A stretch of 20,994 bases of DNA, from the NCBI GenBank assembly GCA_040081075.1, contig JBEBHJ010000063.1, positions 1 through 20,994 on the forward strand. Direction: 5' to 3'. Position numbers and translations under genes: made by a program. This stretch comes from JANJUB01 sp040081075 (GTDB taxonomy: Bacteria; Armatimonadota; Fimbriimonadia; Fimbriimonadales; Fimbriimonadaceae). Position 1 is the stretch's first letter. Each line of letters opens with the position of its first letter. Below the pieces are notes generated by a model. The model had not been told where the DNA came from and did no database searches. It saw only the letters and a list, made by a program, of their open reading frames with translations. Of the stretch, positions 14,779 through 20,994 are shown piece after piece.

Positions 14779-15767
14779 ATTGGCGACTCACCTTCCTCAT
14801 TGTTGGCTGTCTCGCCGCGATTTGGGCCCTTCTTTCAATCGGCGGCTTCCCCGTTGCAACGGTTTTCAAGGACATGGTTTTTGGTTCATTTGGGAACGTA
14901 AAGATCTTTTCGAAAACTCTGCGAGAAGTGGCGCCCCTGCTTATTGCTGGCACCGCTGTCTTTGTTGGCTTGAGGGCAGGCTTGTTCAATATCGGCGTAG
15001 AGGGGCAGTACACCGTCGGTGCCTTGGCCTGCGCGGCTGTTGCCGTCTGGATTCCTGGGCCAGTTGGAATCGTGCTCGGAACAATTTGCGGCATGATCGT
15101 TGGCGCACTGTGGGCGTTTCCGGCCGCCTGGATCAAAGCGTATCGAAACGGCCACGAAGTGATCACGACGATCATGCTTAACAACATTGCCACGTTTGCA
15201 ACAACGGCCCTCGTAGCCGGGCCCCTAAAAGATCCCGCCTCAGACAATACGAGTACCGCATCGATTCCGATGATGCTTCCTAGCCTTACCAAAAAACCCG
15301 AGATCACAATTGCACTCATGGTCGGAGTCACGTTGGTGACTCTGCTCTGGTATTGGATCAAGCGAACGGTGGCTGGGTATGAACTGGAAGCGGTAGGAGC
15401 AAACCCTAGCGCCGCCGAAATGGCCGGAATAGCGGTGCGCCGAGTGACAATCTCGGCAATGCTTGCTTCGGGCGCAATCGCCGGACTGGCTGGTGCCCTG
15501 CAGGTGCTGGTCGTAGAGGGTCGATTCTACAAGGATTTCGCCCAAGGGTACGGCTTTGATTCCCTGGGTGTTGCGCTCTTAGCCGGAGGAAACCCCCTTG
15601 GGCTAATTCCGTCTGCATTTGCATTCGGCGCAATAAAGAAAGGGGCATCTTTCATCACCGTAGAGCACGGCGTTCCCAAGGGCATGACCCTCATTATTCT
15701 GGGGTTCTCCATCGTGGTTTTTGCCGCTATGCGTTACCGGAAACAAGCAATGAGGGTTAGCCAATGA
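14775..15767 (+). CDS. ABC transporter permease, nucleoside/simple-sugar type (first)
   Basis: This encodes 330 residues, mostly hydrophobic, with about ten membrane segments. The segment VGLRAGLFNIGVEGQYTVGALA (about 64-85) is the conserved core of the BPD_transp_2 permeases of nucleoside importers (YufP/NupB). EVITTIMLNNIA and the cytoplasmic EAVGANPSAAEMAGI coupling loop further support this. The two flanking ATGA overlaps show tight co-translation with the ATPase and the second permease. It acts in the inner membrane, and the substrate is probably purine nucleosides or a related compound by family analogy. Confidence 0.92.
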   Translation: MNWRLTFLIVGCLAAIWALLSIGGFPVATVFKDMVFGSFGNVKIFSKTLREVAPLLIAGTAVFVGLRAGLFNIGVEGQYTVGALACAAVAVWIPGPVGIVLGTICGMIVGALWAFPAAWIKAYRNGHEVITTIMLNNIATFATTALVAGPLKDPASDNTSTASIPMMLPSLTKKPEITIALMVGVTLVTLLWYWIKRTVAGYELEAVGANPSAAEMAGIAVRRVTISAMLASGAIAGLAGALQVLVVEGRFYKDFAQGYGFDSLGVALLAGGNPLGLIPSAFAFGAIKKGASFITVEHGVPKGMTLIILGFSIVVFAAMRYRKQAMRVSQ

Positions 15768-16612
15768 ACGATCTAATAACCCTCTTCGCGGGAACGATTG
15801 GCCTTTCCGCTCCCTTGATTTTGGCGGCGATGGGCGGATTGGTAAGTGAGCGGTCAGGCATCATCAACATCGCCCTAGAAGGAAAAATGCTGATTGCTGC
15901 GGTTGCGGTGTGGTTAATCGGTGTGAACACGGGCAACCCGTTTCTGGGTCTTGCTGCCGGAATTGGGGCGGCATCGCTCCTAAGTGTTTTCCATTGGATT
16001 CTCACACAGAGATTTGCAGTGGATCACGTTGTGAGCGGAATGGCAATCAATGCACTAGCATTTGGAGGGTCAAACTTCCTGGACAAGAAGTACACAAACC
16101 CTTCGCAAGTCAACTTCGCAAAGTTCGATTCCTGGCTGTATTGGATTGTCGCAATCGGTTTGCCAGTTGTGATTTGGATTTACCTCGCCAGAACACGAGG
16201 CGGGCTGAGGCTTATGGCCGTCGGCAATGATCCCGACAAATCTCGCCAAATGGGGCTTTTCCCGCAGCGCATTCGTCTGTTTTCGCTGGTCGGAACGGGT
16301 GTTTTTTGCGGCATCGCTGGTTCGCTGATTGTTTCCTATGCCGGTTCTTTTAATGATGGAATGACCTCTGGCAAAGGCTTCATCGCGCTGGCTGCACTCA
16401 TTGTGGGTGGTTGGCGACCGATGCCAGCTCTGATTGCCTGTCTCGTTTTCGGCATGTTGAATCAACTCCAAATTCAGTTTCAGGGTGTACCTGTCGCGGG
16501 AGTCATGGTTCCAAACTGGGTATGGTTAAGTCTGCCCTATCTTGCGACGGTCGTTGCACTGGCCGGATTCATGGGCAAGGATCGCACGCCCAAGGGACTC
16601 GGCAAACCATGA
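15764..16612 (+). CDS. ABC transporter permease, nucleoside/simple-sugar type (second)
   Basis: This encodes 282 residues with the same family and topology as its neighbour but shorter, as expected for the YufQ/NupC-type subunit. The conserved start MGGLVSERSGIINIALEGKMLIAA is present, then VSGMAINALAFG, and the coupling loop LMAVGNDPDKSRQMGL. It pairs with the preceding permease to form the channel. Its stop overlaps the next gene as ATGA. No BmpA-type substrate-binding lipoprotein is adjacent on either side, so the binding protein must lie elsewhere or be absent. Confidence 0.92.
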   Translation: MNDLITLFAGTIGLSAPLILAAMGGLVSERSGIINIALEGKMLIAAVAVWLIGVNTGNPFLGLAAGIGAASLLSVFHWILTQRFAVDHVVSGMAINALAFGGSNFLDKKYTNPSQVNFAKFDSWLYWIVAIGLPVVIWIYLARTRGGLRLMAVGNDPDKSRQMGLFPQRIRLFSLVGTGVFCGIAGSLIVSYAGSFNDGMTSGKGFIALAALIVGGWRPMPALIACLVFGMLNQLQIQFQGVPVAGVMVPNWVWLSLPYLATVVALAGFMGKDRTPKGLGKP

Positions 16613-17772
16613 TCATTCTCCCTCTTTTAGCGACCCAAGCAAACGCCTTTGCTGTGTTTGATTCTTGCGCAAAAACACACGCAAGTTTGAAAGCAGCGTC
16701 AGCCGTAATAACGGTGAAGGGAAAGGCATCCTCGCGGTATGAAGTCGCTTTTATTCAGCCCGACCGTGCGCGGATTCGGCTATCGAGTGTAGCCGCAGGC
16801 GGTACCGCAGCTTCTGAGCGTGTTTTTACTTTGGTAGGCAGCAAGGTCTATGGACTTGATCTGAAAACGAACGAGTGGCTCGAACGCTCGGCAGGAACCA
16901 CGGGCAATATTGCCTATCGTTTAAGCAGTGTCGTTGGTCAGTTGGACGACCCCGCGAATATCCTCCTCATCCCCAGCCGGGCAAAGGATTATCTTGGGCT
17001 TTTTAAGACCATGCCTGGGTGGGTAGTTAGTCGCAATTCCTCAGATATCACCGTGAGCACCTCGCTTAAGAACATTGGAGATTACAGTTTTAAGTTCCGC
17101 GCCGATGATAAGCGGCTTCTGAGCGCCGACATTCATACGCGTGGCCAAACGCGGACAGTCTGGACCTACAACTACCGCACTACGCCCACTTCAATCGCGT
17201 TCACGCCGCCCGCTCGCGCGCGAAAGGTTGCTATGTTTCAAGATCGCGCTGCACCCCCGGCATTTGAATCTAAGGCAGCACAAGCAATCTATCAAGCCTC
17301 AGTCGGCGCCTATCGAAAGTTGCCGAACCTCAACTACACCGTCACGGATGGCATCACTACCTTTGATGTCAATTTCACACGCAACAGCGCCATTCAAAAG
17401 AACCGGCTCTACAGCTTCTCTTACAGCAACGGTTCGTTGGCATTTGGTTCAAAGTCCATCAAATGTAACGCGGCTGACATCGAACTTCACTTGGAGCGCG
17501 CCAAGATCGGGGTGGAGCCCGTATTGAAGGCGCTCATCAACCATAAGAACCCCGTTGAGAGGCTGCTCACCCAAGGCATGAAGGTTCGCGTGATCGGAAA
17601 TCTCAAGATCGGACAAGTCATGAATGACCTTATTGAGGGCAAGTCAAAGGAGTACCGTGTCATGCTTGCCATTCGCCGAGACACGCACCTCATAAGCAGC
17701 GCAACCTCCGAAAACTACGACGGCAAAGGCAACCGCGTAGCTCGCGTCGAACGCAGGTTCACTTATCGCTAG
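16609..17772 (+). CDS. exported protein with two LolA-like domains
   Basis: This encodes 387 residues from an ATG that overlaps the permease stop as ATGA. The hydrophobic start MIILPLLATQANA ends in an A-x-A cleavage pattern, so it is probably exported, although the n-region lacks positive charge. Two domains of similar layout follow (about 20-210 and 220-387). Each opens with a helix around a short Ala/Ser-rich segment, then curved-sheet strands such as ASSRYEVAFIQPDRARIRLSS and TTFDVNFTRN. The first ends with TPTSIAFTPPARARKV, the typical end of LolA/DUF2092-like folds that hold lipids or lipoprotein acyl chains. A role with the ABC transporter is suggested only by the overlap. The 3' end overlaps the convergent flgM-like gene by 14 bases. 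Confidence 0.75.
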   Translation: MIILPLLATQANAFAVFDSCAKTHASLKAASAVITVKGKASSRYEVAFIQPDRARIRLSSVAAGGTAASERVFTLVGSKVYGLDLKTNEWLERSAGTTGNIAYRLSSVVGQLDDPANILLIPSRAKDYLGLFKTMPGWVVSRNSSDITVSTSLKNIGDYSFKFRADDKRLLSADIHTRGQTRTVWTYNYRTTPTSIAFTPPARARKVAMFQDRAAPPAFESKAAQAIYQASVGAYRKLPNLNYTVTDGITTFDVNFTRNSAIQKNRLYSFSYSNGSLAFGSKSIKCNAADIELHLERAKIGVEPVLKALINHKNPVERLLTQGMKVRVIGNLKIGQVMNDLIEGKSKEYRVMLAIRRDTHLISSATSENYDGKGNRVARVERRFTYR

Positions 17773-17977
17773 CTGTACGCTGAAAAATTGCGACGGCGAT
17801 GTCTTCGGCTGAGGGGCAGTAAGTTCCTGCCTCGATCTGCTTGCGGAGTGCGTCTAGCCTATTCATACGATCCTTTGTTGTCGCGGTCGGTCCTGCGACA
17901 CCATTAGAATCGGCGAGTTGTACCGCCTGAATCAGCGCACAATTGACAGTGTTTTGCCCTAAGTCCCTAACGTTCAT
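17759..17977 (-). CDS. flgM: FlgM-like anti-sigma-28 factor
   Basis: This encodes 72 residues. The C-terminal half (RMNRLDALRKQIEAGTYCPSAEDIA in outline) follows the FlgM core pattern R-x-(E/D)-A-L-(K/R)-x-x-I-x-x-G that binds sigma-28. The N-terminal half is Thr/Gly/Asn-rich and likely disordered, also typical. FlgM holds sigma-28 inactive until the flagellar hook is complete. The ATG at 17977 was chosen because GGAGG lies 5 bases before it; a TTG at 17989 is the longer alternative. Upstream are a cyclic-di-GMP aptamer and a sigma-28-like promoter, which independently support a flagellar role. No other flagellar gene is in the window. The 3' end overlaps the convergent LolA-like gene. Confidence 0.82.
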   Translation of the reverse strand: MNVRDLGQNTVNCALIQAVQLADSNGVAGPTATTKDRMNRLDALRKQIEAGTYCPSAEDIAVAIFQRTASDK

Positions 17978-17985
17978 GGTTTCCT

Positions 17986-17998
17986 CCAATCGGTTTGG
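17986..17998 (-). promoter_or_regulatory. possible expression-platform hairpin over the flgM Shine-Dalgarno
   Basis: CCAA and TTGG can pair around a 5-base loop between the riboswitch and the start codon, covering the first bases of TTGGAGG. The stem is only 4 bp, so it is tentative. It suggests control at translation initiation rather than termination, as no U-tract hairpin is present. Confidence 0.3.
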
Positions 17999-18001
17999 AC
18001 A

Positions 18002-18086
18002 GGCAACCCGGCTATCTCACTTTTGGGCGAGACCCGTGGCTTTGCGTGATCGGGGTCGCCCCCGTCGTGCCGTTTTCTGCTTTGCC
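18002..18086 (-). ncRNA. cyclic-di-GMP-I (GEMM-I) riboswitch aptamer
   Basis: In message sense the element opens with GGCAA and closes with UUGCC (P1). A 5-bp stem CGGGG/CCCCG is capped by a GNRA tetraloop (GCGA). The invariant joining segment ACGCAAAGCC (18047-18038) is followed by ACGGG. A third stem UCUCGC/GUGAGA has loop CCAAAA, and the strongly conserved UAGCCGGGUU ends the aptamer. This order and these sequences match the GEMM-I consensus. The ligand-contact position equivalent to G20 in the Vibrio Vc2 aptamer appears to be G by my hand alignment, so cyclic di-GMP rather than cGAMP is favoured. It ends 24 bases before the flgM-like ATG. Confidence 0.88.
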
Positions 18087-18093
18087 ATTTCAG

Positions 18094-18121
18094 TTATCGG
18101 AAAACCTAACAAACTTCTTTA
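18094..18121 (-). promoter_or_regulatory. sigma-28 (FliA/SigD)-type promoter
   Basis: On the minus strand TAAAGAAG (18121-18114) and TCCGATAA (18101-18094) are separated by 12 bases. The -10 matches GCCGATAA at 7 of 8 positions and the -35 keeps TAAAG. The spacing (TAAA-N16) is one base longer than the E. coli optimum, within what is seen for SigD-type promoters. Transcription would begin a few bases before the riboswitch. Confidence 0.65.
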
Positions 18122-18126
18122 GGTTT
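18102..18126 (-). terminator. inverted repeat, possible terminator of the dehydrogenase gene
   Basis: AAACCTAA pairs perfectly with TTAGGTTT around a 9-base loop, starting 13 bases after the stop of the gene ending at 18140. The stem is A/T-rich and its 3' arm ends in a short T-run. It overlaps the -35 of the flgM-like promoter. Confidence 0.4.
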
Positions 18127-18139
18127 GATTGAAAGAATT

Positions 18140-19297
18140 TTAAGAAAACTTCAAATTCACGTCTTCGCGCTTTTGTAGCTCTGCTAAGAACCGAGTTCCC
18201 GGCATTCCATTTTCATACCGCAAACACCCGGCTGGCATACCTCCGGTGGCAATGTCAATCGCGTAGATTGCGCATGAAAAGCCAGTTAGCCGTTCCATGG
18301 AAGTAAATCCGGTTCGCTTACATTGCTTATCAAAGATGTCAACCTGTAGTCGGCAAGGCTCACCGTTCTTGGTGCCTACTCCAACGCCTCGAACAGCGCA
18401 CAAGTCATCGTCCACAAACGCCTCAAGGGCCTCGCCGAACACTTTGTAGAAAAGATGTCGCGGAACAACTTGTTTGCCGTCTACTTCGATCTCGTTTGGA
18501 TTCCAGAATCCGAAATCCTTAAAGATCTTGATCCGCTCGCAATGTCCAGGGAATCGGATCGTCTTGTACTCGTAGTTCGCAACTCGCCCTTGAAGCGTAT
18601 AGGGCGCCGTGGATGTCCCACCCGAAGTTACGAACGCTTCCATGGGACCAAGTTGGTCAATAGTCAGATCTTCAAGTTCAGTCAGCGTGTCAATCAGGCA
18701 AATCTGCCCATCTCTGAGGGCAACCGCCTGAAAATCATATTCCGTGACCAATCCTTCAACGTTAAAGGTCAACTTATAGTTGAAAGGCGGTTTGGGGTTC
18801 TGCGGCAAGACTCCGCAGTAGAGGTTGACCTTATCACAAGAATCCATGCTCTCGATGAGATACATGCCAATGGAGTTCACCAAACCTGGAGCCAAGCCGG
18901 TATCGGGAACGAGGGTAACACCCGCTGACTTCGCCATTTCGTCCATTGCTAGGGTCTCCATCGTAACCTCTGTGTTGCCCCCCAAGTCCACCATGCTCGT
19001 CTTGGTTTCAATCGCAACCTTCGCGATCTTTGGATGCATCCAATAAGGAACGCAGCTTAAGAGGACATCGACATCAGCGAGAAAAGCACCTAGGTTTGCG
19101 GGATCTAGTGCGTTGACCTGGTGCGGCCCGCAAACGGCGGAACCCACAAGGTCATTGACACGCCATGCGCTTTTGTTGGCTTGTTCAAGGCTCACATCGC
19201 CCATCTTGATTTTGGCCGCATCGCCAAATTTAGCGAGGTCATAAGCGGCGGCGGTGCCTTGCATACCCGCGCCTAATACAGCATAAGTTTTACTCAT
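18140..19297 (-). CDS. saccharopine dehydrogenase-like / lysine 6-dehydrogenase family protein
   Basis: This encodes 385 residues. An N-terminal Rossmann motif YAVLGAGMQGTAAAYDLAKF is followed by acidic GDVS, then VDLGGNTEVT, GVTLVPDTGLAPGLVNSIG, LYCGVLPQNPKPPFNYKLTF, LEDLTIDQLGPMEAFVTSGGTST and YKTIRFPGHCE. These segments and the length closely track lysine 6-dehydrogenase (for example the Geobacillus enzyme, as I remember it), which oxidises the epsilon-amine of lysine with NAD. A carboxynorspermidine or saccharopine role is the alternative within the fold. GAAGGGAGA upstream of the ATG (12 bases away) is a possible Shine-Dalgarno. The gene is transcribed towards the flgM-like gene but separated from it by a hairpin and a separate promoter. 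Confidence 0.85.
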   Translation of the reverse strand: MSKTYAVLGAGMQGTAAAYDLAKFGDAAKIKMGDVSLEQANKSAWRVNDLVGSAVCGPHQVNALDPANLGAFLADVDVLLSCVPYWMHPKIAKVAIETKTSMVDLGGNTEVTMETLAMDEMAKSAGVTLVPDTGLAPGLVNSIGMYLIESMDSCDKVNLYCGVLPQNPKPPFNYKLTFNVEGLVTEYDFQAVALRDGQICLIDTLTELEDLTIDQLGPMEAFVTSGGTSTAPYTLQGRVANYEYKTIRFPGHCERIKIFKDFGFWNPNEIEVDGKQVVPRHLFYKVFGEALEAFVDDDLCAVRGVGVGTKNGEPCRLQVDIFDKQCKRTGFTSMERLTGFSCAIYAIDIATGGMPAGCLRYENGMPGTRFLAELQKREDVNLKFS

Positions 19298-19387
19298 CTT
19301 CGTTGAAATCTCCCTTCACGCCACTTCATCATTGAAGGGTTGGAAGTGCAGAATTGTACCTGAGGCCGGTCGGGTAGCCTCTTACCC

Positions 19388-20182
19388 ATGCGCCTCGCAT
19401 GGGTAACCTGCCGTGAACTTCCAGAACCAGATCATGACGAAGAATTGGCCCTGTCCTATTTGCGCGAAAACGGATTTGCGGCTTCCGCAGAGCCCTGGGA
19501 CGACGATGTCCGCTGGGAGAGTTTTGACGCGGCAATTCTAAGATCCTGCTGGAACTACTATGAGCAACCTAAGGCTTTTTTGCACTGGGTTGATCGGGCA
19601 AGTCAGGCGACAAGACTGCTGAACCCTGCTCCGATTCTTAGATGGAACGTTGACAAGATTTACCTGTTTGATTTAGAGCAAAAGGGCGTGCCGGTAGTTC
19701 CTACCGCGCAAGAAATCAATCTGGATTGGCAAGAGTTTGTGATCAAACCGAGAGTGTCGGCGGGCTCTTATCAAACTCGCGTGTACACCCGCGAACAGAT
19801 TGATGATGCGGTCGCATTTATGGCTGAAGTTGAGAACCCCATCGTGCAACCCTACCTATCTTCGGTTGAAGGGGAGGGAGAGCGATCAATTATTTGGATC
19901 AACGGAGAGTTCACCCATGCGATCCGGAAAAACCCTCGGTTTGACAATGATAGTGAAGCGGTCTCTGAAGCTTACGTTCCTTCAAGCGAAGAAATGGACA
20001 TCGCTGAACGCGCGCTGAACGTTGCACCTGCCGGAGCAAAATACGCGCGAGCAGACGTCATGCGCGATGATGACGGTCTTCTCCGGATTTCTGAACTAGA
20101 GTTGATTGAGCCGTCGTTGTTCCTAACGCAACATCCGGCGGCTCTTTCTCATCTAGCCAACGCGATTCGATCCACTAACTAG
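19388..20182 (+). CDS. ATP-grasp domain ligase
   Basis: This encodes 264 residues. The pattern WDDDVRWESFDAAILRSCWNYYEQPKAFLHWVD (about 37-69, in outline) followed by LLNPAPILRWNVDKIYLFDLEQKGVPVVPT is characteristic of the ATP-grasp subgroup that includes DcsG, the cyclo-ligase of cycloserine synthesis, and many uncharacterised RimK-like ligases. FVIKPRVSAGSYQTRVY carries the ATP-binding lysine. The C-terminal ARADVMRDDDGLLRISELELIEPSLFL supplies the metal-binding acidic residues. The carboxylate and amine substrates are unknown. TAGCCT lies seven bases before the ATG. The 3' end overlaps the convergent recA by 8 bases. Confidence 0.85.
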   Translation: MRLAWVTCRELPEPDHDEELALSYLRENGFAASAEPWDDDVRWESFDAAILRSCWNYYEQPKAFLHWVDRASQATRLLNPAPILRWNVDKIYLFDLEQKGVPVVPTAQEINLDWQEFVIKPRVSAGSYQTRVYTREQIDDAVAFMAEVENPIVQPYLSSVEGEGERSIIWINGEFTHAIRKNPRFDNDSEAVSEAYVPSSEEMDIAERALNVAPAGAKYARADVMRDDDGLLRISELELIEPSLFLTQHPAALSHLANAIRSTN

Positions 20183-20994
20183 GATCCAGATTAACAGAAA
20201 GCACTTCGCCGACGGCAGCAACCGCCTTAGCTGAAGAATCCCCGGCTCGAATCTTCTTGTCAATCTCGTTGAATATTTCTGGATTTTCCTCTAGGAAGGT
20301 ACGGGCATTGTCTCGGCCCTGCCCCAATCGAGTGTCGCCGTAGTTGTAGTAGGTTCCAGCTCGGGAAATAATGCCTTTAAGGGTTCCGATATCAAGAACA
20401 TCACCGGCCTTAGAAATGCCCTTTCCGTAGATGATATCGAACTCGGCTTGTTTGAACGGAGCGGCCACCTTATTCTTTACAATCTTCACCTTTGTGCGGG
20501 TGCCAATTTGCTCCGTTCCATCCTTGATGGCGTCGCCCTTTCGAACTTCCAGCCGAACTGATGACCAGAACTTCAGCGCGCGGCCACCAGGAGTTGTCTC
20601 GGGGTTACCATACATCACGCCGATCTTCTCGCGGAGTTGATTGATAAAAATCGCCACGGTATTCGACTTGCTGATCGCACCGCCGAGTTTTCGCAATCCC
20701 TGGCTCATTAACCTTGCTTGTAACCCTACAAATGAGTCTCCCATTTCGCCTTCAAGTTCGGCTTTCGGAACCAGCGCGGCGACTGAGTCAAGAACCACAA
20801 CATCAACAGCTCCCGATGAAATCATGGTCTCCATGATCTCAAGGGCCTCGTCTCCACTTCCGGGTTGAGAAATGTAAAGGCGATCAATGTCTACTCCAAG
20901 TCGCTGTGCGTACTCAACATCAAGCGCATGCTCAGCATCAATAAACAGGGCTAAGCCACCAGATTTTTGAGCCTCCGCAACAACGTGAAGGGAA
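20175..20994 (-). CDS. recA: recombinase RecA, 5' part outside the window
   Basis: The last 272 residues are present. The frame is open to the window edge, so about 75 N-terminal residues, including the Walker A motif, are missing. Visible RecA hallmarks are HVVAEAQKSGG, LFIDAEHALD, YISQPGSGDEALEI, Walker B VVVLDSVAALVPKAELEGEMGD, the L1/L2 region (MSQGLRKLGGAISKSNTVAIFINQ, then NPETTPGGRALKF), and the C-terminal KAGDVLDIGTLKGIISRAGTYYNYGDTRLGQGRDNA. RecA coats single-stranded DNA and drives strand exchange and LexA cleavage. The C-terminal domain is short and ends SVNLDPS without the usual long acidic tail. The identification is certain. Confidence 0.97.
   Translation of the reverse strand, partial: SLHVVAEAQKSGGLALFIDAEHALDVEYAQRLGVDIDRLYISQPGSGDEALEIMETMISSGAVDVVVLDSVAALVPKAELEGEMGDSFVGLQARLMSQGLRKLGGAISKSNTVAIFINQLREKIGVMYGNPETTPGGRALKFWSSVRLEVRKGDAIKDGTEQIGTRTKVKIVKNKVAAPFKQAEFDIIYGKGISKAGDVLDIGTLKGIISRAGTYYNYGDTRLGQGRDNARTFLEENPEIFNEIDKKIRAGDSSAKAVAAVGEVLSVNLDPS

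Noticed and set aside
1..20994. CRISPR arrays, insertion sequences, prophage, tRNA or rRNA genes
   Set aside because: Looked for on both strands by eye; no regularly spaced repeats, transposase motifs, integrase or tRNA cloverleaf with T-loop signature were found.

Overview
This is a gene-dense chromosomal window of moderate GC content, with no insertion sequence, phage gene, CRISPR array, tRNA or rRNA that I could recognise. A Tat-exported DUF1501 protein, an MCE/MlaD envelope protein, a two-domain LolA-like exported protein, Gfo/Idh/MocA and lysine-dehydrogenase-type enzymes and many apparently leaderless genes suggest a diderm, environmental, flagellated bacterium. My best guess is an Armatimonadota (Fimbriimonadia-like) lineage. 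This is inference from gene content and style, not a match I could run.

Layout. Positions 1-209 are a palindrome-rich non-coding segment. Positions 210-3372 are a minus-strand cluster: a tiny membrane protein with an in-frame TGA, then hemW, rtcA, two tandem paralogous two-helix membrane proteins and a zinc-ribbon protein. Two small unknown plus-strand genes follow (3435-4199), the second ending in a clear intrinsic terminator, then a convergent membrane protein (4196-4582). A Gfo/Idh/MocA oxidoreductase and an NADPH-dependent FMN reductase lie at 4650-6202. The minus strand then carries a frameshifted solute-binding protein, ribosomal protein L9 and an MCE/MlaD protein with a beta-barrel-like tail (6227-9279). 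A long plus-strand block (9386-17772) holds the DUF1501 protein, mtnA, a cyclic-nucleotide-binding protein, a D-amino-acid-dehydrogenase-like flavoenzyme and a nucleoside-type ABC transporter (ATPase and two permeases, joined by ATGA overlaps) ending in the LolA-like protein. The right end has a FlgM-type anti-sigma factor behind a cyclic-di-GMP riboswitch, a lysine 6-dehydrogenase/saccharopine dehydrogenase-like gene, an ATP-grasp ligase and the 3' part of recA.

Two observations stand out. First, at 3199-3372 a 57-codon frame is interrupted only by TGA. That TGA forms a U-x-x-C motif and is followed at the right distance by a 7-bp hairpin that fits a bacterial SECIS element. The frame looks like an intact glycine-rich two-helix membrane protein, so I propose a small selenoprotein coupled to hemW. 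Second, the flgM-like gene (17759-17977) has a sigma-28-type promoter and a well-formed cyclic-di-GMP-I (GEMM-I) aptamer directly before its Shine-Dalgarno sequence. This would let the second messenger act on the flagellar sigma factor through its inhibitor.

A recurring signal is a -10-like hexamer (TANNNT or CATAAT) exactly six bases before the start codon at seven genes. This points to widespread leaderless transcription and was used to choose several starts.
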